DNA of 64,000 bases. Origin: Reticulascus tulasneorum (taxonomy: Eukaryota > Ascomycota > Sordariomycetes > Glomerellales > Reticulascaceae). Both the position numbers and the translations under genes were made by a program. The stretch covers positions 2,356,001 through 2,420,000 of the forward strand of contig LSAX01000002.1 of assembly GCA_001557505.1 (NCBI GenBank). The letters are read 5' to 3'. This document shows, piece after piece, positions 1 through 11,700 of this stretch; the stretch's first letter is position 1; each line of letters begins with the position of its first letter. A model generated the notes under the pieces. It was given only the letters and a program-made list of their open reading frames with translations, made no database searches and had not been told where the DNA came from.

Positions 1-1
1 A

Positions 2-220
2 GACGAACGGCCTGAGTCCCAGCTTGAAGAGGATTCCGGATGGCCCAAGAACACTGTCGACCTGTCGCAAGTGTTGTTGCCGGCAGTCAACATGCCCCGT
101 TACGCACTGGTTCCTCGCAAAAGTGCTGTCTTTTTGCTCGGCGCCAGTTTCTCGGTGCTGATAGAGAGGATGCGGGTGGCCCAGTCGATCGCTTTCACCC
201 CACCTTGTTCGAAAGCTTGA
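2..220 (+). CDS. possible 3' end of an unidentified protein gene (partial)
   Basis: One frame is open from the left edge to a TGA at 218-220, giving 72 residues. Codon choice looks like that of the real genes in the window (GAC, GTC, CTC, CGC, TTC preferred). The peptide has an acidic start, then a stretch with LVPRKSAVFLLGAS and a possible short hydrophobic helix, and ends in PPCSKA. I do not recognise the family. If real, the gene lies mostly outside the window and is transcribed rightward, towards the Lon gene. The open length is only mildly improbable by chance (roughly 3 percent for 72 codons), so this is tentative. No polyadenylation signal decides it. Confidence 0.35.
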   Translation, partial: DERPESQLEEDSGWPKNTVDLSQVLLPAVNMPRYALVPRKSAVFLLGASFSVLIERMRVAQSIAFTPPCSKA

Positions 221-1499
221 CAAGAGCTGGGAAAAGCTTCCACGCAAACAGGGTGAAGATATCGCAAATGAGTGCACAAGTTCGTATGGTCGACCAGAAC
301 GTGGTACGGCGATTCGTCCGATGGGACTCAGAGGAGCCCTGCCGAAGTAGAAGTAGGTCCGCGAGCTCTTAAGGTGTGCAAGTCGGTGCCAGGCGGTAAC
401 GACCTTGAAGCGGCGGGTCTGTTGGTAGACCGGAATGGACAGGCGAGAGTGGCCAGCGGTGGGACAAGATGCTGCACTGTAATACTAGCACAATGGATCT
501 TGGGGTTCCAGTGATACCGCATGCGGCGGTGTTCGTGGTTGTCGAAGCTGTTCGGACAACTGCAGGATGACCAGGACAGGACCTCACGTACGGGATTCGG
601 CGATAGAGGAAGACAGAGGTGTCTCTTCTGGGGACCGATTCTGGCGACACTCCTTGTGTCTTTTTCTCGTCAGAGGGATGCTGGTCGGACTCGAAAGCTG
701 GTGAAGAAATTCGAGGGACACTTGGAGGCTTTCTTGGAGGAGTTGGATCGGTGGCTCCCCGTGGGTTTTTGTGCGTCTTGGTTGTCTTGGGCTACTGGGG
801 GGGGGCAATTGAGGTGTAGCTAGGGTGCTCCAGGGTCGACTTTTGTGAGGACAGGGCCTCAGGGAAGACCCCGGTCACGTCTTTAGAGTGGCTGCTAATC
901 AAGGGTAGAGGGCTATGCCATCAAGATCCCCTGCCTCTCTCCATAACGAGAATTCTCCGCGTGTCTGTGCGGTGTGGTGTCCTGTATGAATGGTGGATGC
1001 TCAATGCTCCTGTGCGAGATTACTGGGAAATGCAAGAGCAATCTGCAATAAGACACTTGCTGGGGAAATCGGGGCGAGCTTTGTTGGGATCAAGCAACAC
1101 TGGGCGTTGTCCCAAATTTGATTTGGGGGGGATGTGAAGGGAGGGATGGTGGTTCAGGTGGGAGTGCCCGTGCAGGGAGAGGGAGGGGGTGGGCGTTGTC
1201 TCGAGTGTCGGAGCCGGTAGCAGATGGCGGAATGGCAGGTTGGCAGGATGGCAGCGGGGTTTAACAAAAAAAAAATACACAGCGAGAGAGATGTATGTAC
1301 ATGCGTCCATCTACAGGGAGCGAGGTTCGTCCTGTATGTGTGGAGGGTATGGTATGTAGGCCCGGAGAAAGGTGGTAGCTCACAAGAGGTATAGACAACC
1401 GAATAGACAGACAGGCACAGACAAACGCACCACACAGACAGCGGGGAGTGGAGAGGAAGGGAAATGACAAGCACATGCACTTCAAGCTGCGAGTGGTTT

Positions 1500-1567
1500 G
1501 GGGTGGGTGTGTGTGGTGTGTGAGAGCGTGTGTGTGTATGAGTATGTGGGTGTGTGGTGTGTGAGTA
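1500..1567. repeat. GT-rich imperfect microsatellite
   Basis: Alternating TG/GT dinucleotides broken by GAG, TAT and GGG triplets run through this interval. It is simple sequence in non-coding DNA. No function is implied. Confidence 0.7.
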
Positions 1568-2122
1568 TGGCTAAGAAGTACCCTCCATCCCCCCCTGTCC
1601 AGGAATACCGGCTACTTCGAGGTGAGCTAGGTATCTGGGCGGATTAGCATGGTATGCATGTAAGGCCAAGGCGTAGACCGGATGCTGGTAGGGTAGATCC
1701 AGTACGTCCGTAGTTGACGTTGCGTGCGTGGGTGCGTTCGTGCGTTCATGGGTGTGAGTGACATAAGACACAGAGAGCGAGCGAACGTGAGAGCTCGAGA
1801 GCGTGTATTACTTTTTGTACCTGGGCTGCATACACAGTATGGGATCGGGGGTGTGAGCCGATGGCAGAGTCGAAAAGAAGGTTGTGGGATGTGGAGAGAA
1901 GCGAGCAGAGGGATCGGCCTGAACTCGTGCAGGAGGTGGTTTGAGGTGGCTGTTGTTAGACGAGAAGCTTGCCAAATCGGAAGCGTCTGGGTGTTGCGAG
2001 TTAATCGACGGGTTTACGATACATGGAGGACGCAGAGCAGCTAACAAAAACCTGACATCTCACCGCACAGGTACAGATTACTAAGTAGCGAGCTAATGGA
2101 CTTGTGTAAGCAAAGGCAGCTA

Positions 2123-2143
2123 GATCCAAGATCCAAGATCCAA
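2123..2143. repeat. three tandem copies of a 7-nt unit
   Basis: GATCCAA occurs three times head to tail with no mismatch and is followed by a further G. It is a small direct repeat in non-coding DNA. Confidence 0.9.
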
Positions 2144-2370
2144 GGTGACAGGAAGGGAGCGAGCGAGGCAAGTGTGAAGCGAGGCAGATGATGGGCGTCA
2201 AGAGATTGACGAAGGCGACCGGCGATTGGAGAGGGAAGCGGTGGCCGTTCGAGATCAACGCAGCGCAACGTGAGGAGGAGCGGGAAAAAGGGCAGAGAGG
2301 GCCAACCAATGCCACTAGCGTTTGGCGGATGATGCAAAGATGGCTTTTTTCCTACAGGGGTCCTCTTTTT

Positions 2371-2491
2371 GGGGGGGGGAGGAGGTGGAGGAGGAAGCAA
2401 GACTTCGGAGAGAGAGGGAGACAATGGGATGGATGGAGATGGGGGAGGGAGGAGGAGGAGGAGAGCGAAGAGGAGGAGGGGGAGGGGGGGG
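2371..2491 (+). repeat. G/GA-rich low-complexity tract
   Basis: The plus strand carries runs of 9, 5 and 8 G residues interspersed with GGA repeats. Four or more G-runs of three or longer lie close together, so the tract meets the usual pattern for G-quadruplex formation. Stop-free frames through it (Glu/Gly/Arg-rich) are a composition artefact. Confidence 0.75.
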
Positions 2492-2545
2492 TGTTGTTGT
2501 CATGGTTCAGAACTTGGGCGGGGGCCCCAGGGTGTGGGATGTTCG

Positions 2546-2960
2546 GGTACCTAGGTAAGGTAGGTGCGAGAGTTGACGATTGGGATGAGGATATGCGATA
2601 GATGCGCAGGGCTCCGTGGAGATGGGATGGAGAACTCCTCCAACGGATTGATTGACTGACCGACTACCTACCTAGATACCTACCTGCAAATGTACATACT
2701 AATAGTATGTGCGAGACTAAGAAATTCGGGCGGATTACACTAGGTCCGTCAGGTAGTTAGTCTCCCTGGGTAGGTACTGTACCTACTCCGTTGTAGGTAG
2801 GCCTCCCCGGGGGTCCCCCAGCGCTGGGTCCTTTAGGCTCTTCCAAGAACCCAAGTGACGCCGGGGCGACGCTTTTAGACCCCTTTACTAACTACCTGCC
2901 ACCCTGCATACACTGGCACGCCTGGCAGCCTATCCAGTAGGTAGGTACCTACCTACCTAC
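2546..2960. repeat. CCTA/TAGG tetramer clusters with a 20-bp palindrome
   Basis: Blocks of CTACCTACC and its complement GGTAGGTAG recur at about 2546-2566, 2663-2685, 2769-2800 and 2937-2960. Positions 2937-2956 form a perfect 20-bp palindrome centred on GGTACC. Such blocks are common in non-coding DNA of several Sordariomycetes. That is general knowledge and not something shown here. Confidence 0.85.
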
Positions 2961-3940
2961 GAATTACCCGCTACTTGGCTTCATGGAGATCCACAACCAC
3001 GTAGCAGGATGAACGCCAACTCGGACGGCCTAACCTTACTTAATCATGGACAAAAAGCCACTGCGTACGAACACACTGCACAGCATCTACTTGGGTATTT
3101 AGTGCGCGATGTCTGCATGGGACAATGCCATGAGGCATCGGGAATTGTTACGCAAAATGCGGCTTCCTCCCTACGAAAAGTAGCCAAGTCAAGGCACATG
3201 TAGGTACTATATATATACCAGTTTAGCTTACTATGGCATGTATGTAGTTCATACCCATTTTTTGTACGAATCCAGCGTACCGGCAGCACCACTCTAGGAC
3301 TAGGGACACCGAGCCCCGTTGCAGCCAGTATCCGCAGGACTAGACACCCCGATGCGCAGGGTGAACCTGGGGTCTCCAGGCGGGTATAATGCATGGCAGC
3401 TGTGCGTGCAGCGTGCATGCCATTATTCCAGGCCCTGTCTGCTGGGAACGCGCCCACGGCCTAGGTACCCAGTCAGTAGGTCTGCTTTTAGAAACCCCCC
3501 CCCCCACACACTGCAGCTGCCGTCGGTCTGTCGTCGGTGGCCAGGCCTAGTACCGCCCGATGCTACAGCATCTCTATCCGTAGATGGCGCCGGAAAAGAT
3601 TGTCTTGCCCTCGCAGCGCCCACCTACCTCTTTCTGTCCGCTGAGACATACCTACCTGCCTACTAGGTAGTAAATCCGTCCCCAAATATGCAGACGCGGG
3701 AGACGCTGCCTAGAAGGTTGAGGTACATATCCTGGGACACTGCAATACTACTGACCGGCCGACCAACCACAGGCCTCCCAGACCTCCTGAGGTTGGGGGA
3801 GAACACTCGAGGTAGTCGGCCCCATTAGGTAAGGAATTTATAACACGGTTTCTGGCTACAATTGCCTCAATCTAGACATACACTCACTGCCAGAACCCGA
3901 CTACCGGTGTACATCGGTGTCCATATTAATCTTGCCTCCC

Positions 3941-3964
3941 CACACACACACACACTCTCTCTCT
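3941..3964. repeat. compound (CA)n(CT)n microsatellite
   Basis: About seven CA units are followed directly by about five CT units. A similar compound tract, in the opposite orientation, lies at 36211-36239. Confidence 0.9.
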
Positions 3965-5732
3965 CGCAGCACGCACAATACACGTCACTGCGAAAGAGCT
4001 CGACAAAAGCTCATCCTGTCCTCAGGGACAGCTCCTCAAGGATGCCCCATTCACACGAACTTCCAAAACGCTGCACCTCATTTCTACCGCTCCTGGAGGA
4101 TACCAGGTCACCTACATCTGGGGGAGATGAAGGACAAGGGGGATTAGGGCGGCGGGATGGATTCCCATCAACCATTTCACCCGTCCTCGAAGGAGCCCCA
4201 CGTCATGCGGGAACGACCCAAGATAGTGAGCCATTTGGCAGGCGATTGTTGCGGCGTTGGAGGCAAGAAATCGGGGCCAGAAGCACGGTCGTCGCATTAG
4301 TGCCACCGACAAACTCCATATGGCAGGGCCTCTCCTGGTTTGCGGGTGGGTTTTGGCTTCAAACAGCCCGCTGGGAACTTGACGGGTAAACCCTTTGTGC
4401 TCGTTGACTCCCATTCGCACGCGTCCTGCTGCTAGTACCAAAGCTAACAACGAGAGTCCACTACCTGTCGAGCTACGACGACCACTTCTACTGCTACCAT
4501 CTTTACCCCTACTACTTCGTACTTAAATACTTTGTATCTGCGGTACGACACTAGCCACTAAAGTACTTTCTCACAGAGGCCAGGCCCAGGGTACTCCTAG
4601 TCCATCGCTCGCTCTCCTCCCACCCATCCACCCATGGATCGTGTCCCAGCTGCCCAGGTGGCTTGCTCGCTTCCTCGTGGTGGCTTGATGGGTTTGCTTC
4701 TTTTTCTTCCTGCCAATCCAGAGAGGGGCTTGCCCATACATATGTCAAAAGCCATAAAAAGAAAGAAAGAGGTCATGCCTCGGGCCAGGGCGATAGCAGC
4801 ACATGTCTTGCCTTTCGCAATCTTTTTCTTCACCGGCCGCCGGACATGGCGAAAGAAAAAGAAAAAGTCGGATTCAGTGGCATTTGCTTGCTTTTTTGTA
4901 TTTTATTATCTTTCTTCCTCAAACACGAAATCTCGCCCTTGTACCCCCTCAGAAATCCTTCGTACACTATTGCCAAAGTAGACAGGCGAAAAAGATTCCA
5001 TCAGTGCCCCCATGTTTTGCCTGGCCCAGTCCGCTTTCGTAAATATCACAGTTTCCCGAGGTGCGGCGGCGGGTATCCTTTTCTCATCAGTGGATCCAGC
5101 GCATAAATCGTACAAGAAGATCCCAAAGAGGCACTAGGAGCAAGGGAATCAGAACCGAGTTCGTCCTGCCTTGCAGGCCATGCAAGCCTCCGCTTCTGCT
5201 ACTGCCATTCTCTCGCACCTCCTTGGACAGTACGAGCGGGCGGCTGCTGCTGCTTGCTCCATGCATGCATGCGCAAGGCGTGGCATGGCATCTTTTTGTG
5301 CAAGAACCGGTATTTACACTGCTTGGCTATCGGCCAGCGAACAATTGGACTATTCCAGGTCCCTCGGTCCCCAATAAAATATATCAGTATCCTCATTCGA
5401 GGTTAGAGGGATTGCACGTTACTGGCAGCTTCCCCAACCGAAGGGTATATACATAGGAATAATGGACCTCCATATCTGTGGATGGGGTCTCGATTTCAAG
5501 GTCCGGGATCCTCCTTCTGTCGCATAAAGCCAAGGTAACTTGGGCAGATCCAAGCTTGCCATTCTGATCTGATCACGATTATCATGACGCTCTTCCGCTT
5601 CCCAGAGATCAGACGCAAGGGGGGGTGAAGGGGGAAATGCAACCCTTCATGGCCTCCCCATACTCCCACACCCCCCAAAAGCCACAAAAAAAAAGTCCAC
5701 CAACTGCTAACGAGAGCGAGATCGAGGGAATC

Positions 5733-5752
5733 AGCCCAGCCCAGCCCAGCCC
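5733..5752. repeat. four tandem copies of AGCCC
   Basis: Four perfect copies of a pentamer lie in non-coding DNA. No wider context was recognised. Confidence 0.9.
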
Positions 5753-8700
5753 ATGGCCAGGAGGAGGGATGGGTGGCCCATCGTTATCCAAGATGCGCTG
5801 ATGCAACAGTGTCATCCCGGAATTGCACTCTAACACATGGGTGCTAATATTACTTCCTACATCCAAAGAGCGCAACAAAATCCATTGAACCCTCTCTCCT
5901 GCCCCCTATTCATCCGCCCGCTCTCACCTTGCCCATCAAAGCCAAAACATGGGGTCAGAAATCAGCTATCCGCAATCCGCAACTCGAGGCGCGTCAGCCA
6001 TCTCCCCAGTCGAGCAAGCACGCGGGATGAGTGTACCCCATCCAATAACTTACTAGATGTCGTCGTGTGTTCCCTGCGCTTGCAGATGCACACCTATATG
6101 TGCCTGCCAACCCTATAACGCCCATACCGTCCTGGTTCGGTTTGAACACCGGCTACTGGTTCCCAAAGTAAAATACTTACCAAGATACCTTGGGCCATGT
6201 TCATGCTTAGTTTGATGAGTTATTGCTGTCATAGTGGCCCGTATTATGCCGTACCGCGCCAATCCTCCACATTGATATCCGCATTACTCATCCCAAACGA
6301 CGAGAGAATCATGCTAATCAATAGGCAAATCAAGAAAAGTCGTACCAAGTAAGAGACTCCTTGACAAAGTTGCCGCCATCTATGCTTGCCCCTCGTGCCC
6401 GGAAACTCTGGCACTTTAGGAATAATGCCATGTGTCCTTCGAGTGTCTCCCCCCCCCCCCCTCAGGAATGGAATCCCATGTGGAATGTTCCGGGATGCTG
6501 TCTCTGCATGGAGCACCATGTCTTTTCTTTCTCTGTGCCCTTTACCCTTTGGCTTATTGTGTCTTAGTTCTTCTTTGCCCGCCCTTCGATATGATCGACC
6601 TCGAACCCTCTTTTTTTTTTTTTCCCCTGCTGGTGTGGGTTCTATTCTCAGCCATTCCTTCCCCCCGTCGCGGTCGTCCCATCTTTGTGTGAGACGAGTA
6701 TGATTACCATGCAATGCCAATCGAAGAGGTAGAATACCCGCACGCGAACGTCGCTCAGAGGACTCCTGATCATCCGACCGCCGCAAGGCTCCCCGACCAC
6801 GCATCACCGGAAGGCAAAACAATTCCCCGCTTAAAAGGTATTTTTATAGCGTCGAGCTAAGCTAAGCTGCCTTCCAGCGCTGTTCCCTGCGGATTGGCAT
6901 TCGAGAAACGAGTACGTAGCCGTTCTCAATGCCAGCCTCTACGTAGCCTGTCTTGGTCTGTATCTATGTCTCGAACGGCTGAAGTCAAGTCATATGGTGG
7001 TGGATCCCTGCGGACCCTGCCTCTGTGTCACCAAGCTTCGTGGTTATTATTCCGCCGCCGAATGTCTCTGTCGCACATGTTCTAGTTGAAAGTTGAGCTC
7101 GGCTTGGGGGCGTGCAGTTGCTAACGCCCGTACGACCGGAAGCTGGCAACCCCAGGGGCACAGCACTCACACAGGCTTCAACTACCCCGTGTGGTGCTGG
7201 TTGTGGAGCTGCATATCCCACCTGAATCCTAAAACTGTTTGGACCGATTCGTACGGTGCAGACGGGTCGGGCCCTGGTGCTGCGGTGATTAGGCTTGACC
7301 AGGAAAGTATGCTCACGCCACTTTTCATCTTGCAAATGCCAGACGTGAGAATGCGGTCACCAGCCGGGCGGGAGTCGAGACTGGCTACGGGGCCACAGAC
7401 CCATTCGATGTAGCTGGTCGATAAGCTTAGGTAGGTAGCACAGAAGCCCCCAGCTCTGCTTCCGTAGATCCGACCTGACGTTCGGCCGTCGGCTGACATC
7501 TGAACCAGCGGTGGTATCACGGACTGTATGACCGGGCGCCACAGGAACTTCACCTACCCTGGTCCCGGCAGACATGCTTCCATGCTGGGTCGCCTTTTCG
7601 TCTGATCATGGGTTGGCAACCCCCCTCCTCCTGCAAGTAGTCCGAACCAGCATTTGGATCCATCCACTTGCTGTCGAGAAAAGTACCTCGCCTCGGCTCA
7701 AGAGCCGTTGAAGCAGGCGCCACAGATAAAAAAAGATAAAAATAAGGTCTTCCACTTGCAGGTTCGGCATGCGGAAGACAATCCACCTAGGATGGGGGGG
7801 CCTTTTCGGTCATCTTACCTGAGACAGTCACGACGATTGACTTCAGATCAAATGAGCACTGTCATCCGAACTCCCTTAGCCCTGTATGATCTGCTGGGGG
7901 GGTCTATGAGTCCACCTTCCGCCCTCTGTAAAACATCATCAAAATCGTCCGAGGTGATTGAAGTTTAATTGCTCTGATCTCCACCGGTACCACGAGGTCT
8001 CAATGCATGAGATTCTGGCATGTGCGGATATACCATGCAAGCAGCTTCCGTGGCTAGCTCCGTGTCACTGAGGGCCGGTGTACGTTTGTCGACAGTTCTC
8101 TACTACTTCGTACGCACAAGTTCCCATGCTCGAGTTACAGGGTTCGCGCACTACTTGGTACTGGGAGCTTGCCTATCCATCCGTACACCTCCTTCCTAGC
8201 TAAGCCAATTGACAGTCAGAGATGACTCTCCATGGCTTGTTGATGTTCCGCTTCCACATGCATAGTGCCTAACACAAGCACATGCTGGAGCAGGGAAATG
8301 GGCAGCGTCTGTTTGTCTTTCCAGCCTGCTCATTTTAACATGCTTGGAATATGGCAGTCGGGTTGTTCTGCCCACTCCTTAGGTTGATTGCTGCCGGAGG
8401 AAAAAACTGTCAAGCAAGTACGGACTAATCTATACAGACTAGACAATCCCGCCCTCACCTGAAGGGTCGTATCCCAGCAGAATTAGGTCCCTCGACAGCT
8501 ATGAAATGGCCAGCCTCCTCGCAAGTTACCCTGGCACCGAGCCAGCAAGCTACTTGTGATCGCCGAACTGAATCTGATAGACACGGGTAGTAGGTAGCAT
8601 TTGGGCGCCTCTTCTAGGGGTCAATCGCAGGCCATCTTTGGTTATCTCCGTCACATTCTGCTCCTCCAGATCGTGATGCCGTTGCGCCCCTATTTCTCGA

Positions 8701-11700
8701 TTGTCATTCGATCATCATGTCTATCCCGCAATTCCGTCTTTGGTTGGTAAATCCTCGCACTGTAAATTTCCCGTCCTATCTATCTATCAGTCGCCCAACG
8801 GCGGCGATCTTTACGGAGCCCTCCAAAATGATGGAGATCGAGCCATCCCTGTCTCATGGGCTGCATCAGGAAGAATCTAGCTCCTATCCAACACTCCGTG
8901 GCGTTGTTGCCCGGTAGCGTGGCAGGCGACCCCAACTTGGTGCGTTAGCAAGTTGGCAAGTTCGCACCTCGAGCACTAGTGTCATGTCATGCCTGTAATA
9001 AATCCAGCAAAATCCGGCGCCATGACCCAGGTTCACAACCTGCAATGCGACAAGTTCGGCTGTCTGTATTGAGGGAATCGTACATAAATATGTACGTTCG
9101 TACTGCGCGTTGGAAAGCTTTCCTTGGAGGCTGGGAACCCTGTCCGACTTTACCAGGTTCTGTGGGATGGGGGTGAGTGGCCATGGCGTAGCTACGTACC
9201 CAGACAGTCTCGGACCCTGCCCTGGAACATCTGGGATGCCTTCATTGCAACGTTGTGAAAGCCCAAAGAAATGCGGGCATCGAAACCTGGTAGGCCGGCA
9301 GGGCTTGCCTTGATGGATTAATTGTCGCAATATGACGCAGGGGACAGACATTCTCTGGGCCCGCGGAGGGGCTCCATTGCACGTTGAAAAATAAATCTAC
9401 CCACCATCTCTGATGCAGCCGAGTGGGCAAGGACATCTATCATGACCATTCCTGAACTCGGGCGGAGACTTTTGTTCCTGTCTGTCCTTCCGGCCGCCGA
9501 CAGTCCTCCGGGCCCATTTTGGTGCTGATCGATCCAGGCTCCCTTGCCAAATAACAGTGGGCGAACGCCCCTCGTCTGTCAAGTAAATATCCGTTGAGAA
9601 TATTGGCTGACACATCCAAAAAGCAGGGGAGGCTCCTGTGGACGTCGTTGAAGTCCCCCAGCCGCCCAGTCCCCCTCCCCCTCCCCGTGGCACCGAGCTA
9701 GAGTCAGAGAAGAGCAGGTTGCGACTGAGTTGAGCTGTTCTTCGGAGATATTTAGTCGGTACGGTAAATTGTGTCTGCCCACCTCCGTCTCATTTCAGTC
9801 CAGCGCGCGGTGGCAGGAAGCACGGACAAAAAGGCAATGTGTTGCTATCAAGGTCAGTGTATTGGACAGATTACGCGATATGTGCAAATTACCGCTACTC
9901 GCTGCAGCTGAGCAGAGAGTTGAGCGTGTCGAGTGGCTTTGCCTTGCCTTAAACTCGACAAGCCTTCCTTGCCTTGCCCTAAGTACCGAGCAACCGACCG
10001 ACATGCTAGACTGCATAGGTCCAAGCTGAGGCTCTCCACGAAGAAGAAAGGCATGGGGCCAGGCCAGGTCCTGTCCTGTCGCAGGGAATGCCATGCCCAC
10101 TTCCATGACATAATGCCGCCCATCTCCTACAAAACCTGCCGTACTACCTACCTACAGAATAGAGGAGCGAGATGGTGGCAACAAGAACCAACGACTCATG
10201 CACCAGCGCACTGCATTCTCATGGTCCAATTAGGGTAGTCACCGGGGACTACCTTCAGTAGGTTAGTGCCTGGGTCGTTAGCTAAGGTGTCACGCTAGGC
10301 TCCTAATTAAGCTTGGTGACGAAGTACGAGGACCTGTGTCTTCCATGATGGCGTGACGTTGAAAGTATTCGTACCTGCATCTGTAGAAACCCCAGGTGCA
10401 GAGCATCCGGAGGCGTGAGTAAAGCTTCGCATCATTTAGCTCTCAACCACTCGATTCACGATAAACACACAAAAAAAACCCCCCACCATGCCTTACACTT
10501 ACAGGCTTTGCACAAACCCGGCGCATATCATGGGAATTGAAAGGGTGTCTGCCCGTCCACACCTCCCAAAAAGGAAAGAAAGGTGTCATCCCATCATTTT
10601 TCTCTGAAAGGCATATCTCCAACCGGTCCGACCGAAGCATTACGAGTCAGAGAGTTGAGGATCGCCGTCCAGGTTCCTCAAACAGCGCCAACCACCAGAG
10701 TCGCATCACGGACGAACTGTTCGATCGGGACACGAACCTGGAGACTGCCCCTTAGGCCATTATCCGCGCAAGAGCCCAATGCCGAGCTTGGGCGACACGT
10801 ACTCCCCTCCCGCTGTAACTCTGTGTGAAGCGTACAAGTAGATACATAAGGCAATGCGCGATTTCGGCCACCTGGCGAGAATGGAGATGGCAATCACAAA
10901 GTGCACATACATCTATCTGTATGTACTCGCATCTACGAGGAGATTGCGACTTCCCGCATTCAGCATGACACAGACGACGCCAGGACCTGTCGCATCCAGC
11001 CCACGGCCGTGAACATCGCCTGTTGGGATGAGCTGCTATTCTCCGAAATCTCATGATCGATAATGCGTGAACTATTGGGGAGCTAGTTCCCTGTAGATAA
11101 TCCACGCCCGTTGGGGCTCAGACACAGGGCTTGGATGGGCTTGTCGATGATTCTCAGCAAGATGACATCCTGCCAGTCGACCTGTCACCTTTTGCGTCCA
11201 CGCTTGACACAGCACCAGTGTCTGAACACGGCCAGTTTCGACCAGTTCTCTCCGTAGAGCCCTTGAAATGCAACTGCAAGACACCGCAAATGGACGCCCG
11301 CCTCACAATGAACGGTTGGCCACCACCACCGCCGCCACCTGGGCCACTACATTCCCGATGCGACATCTCCCATTCGTCATACCCATTTCATGCCTTACCT
11401 TCCAAGTGTTCTTTTCCAGTTCTTCGGGGAGAAGCAATGGACTGTCCGGCCCTGTCACCGCTTGCCCCCGGCAGCGCTCATGACCTTGTGAAAAGGGAGA
11501 ACGACGCATGACAACGACTAATTTCGCTGGCTCGGGACTATCTCCCTTCTACACGGGCCCTATTGTGGTCCTCGTCACCAGGAACCATGCCGATGCACGC
11601 GATCAGGCAAGGCGTCATCTCAGTAACTTTCATGCGAGGTGCTAGCGTAGCCAGCCGGAGAATTTAAGGGATCGCTAGGCCTGTAAGAACCTGGACGATC

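Noticed and set aside
221..823. Continuation of the left-edge gene into the open frames at 272-514 and 521-823
   Set aside because: These lie in the same frame but are separated by several stops. I could not place introns with proper branch points to bridge them.
6244..6822. Minus-strand frame of 192 codons in the gene-poor stretch
   Set aside because: It resembles no family, is Arg/Gly-rich from composition, passes through a poly-T/poly-C rich plus strand, and has no supporting splice or promoter context.
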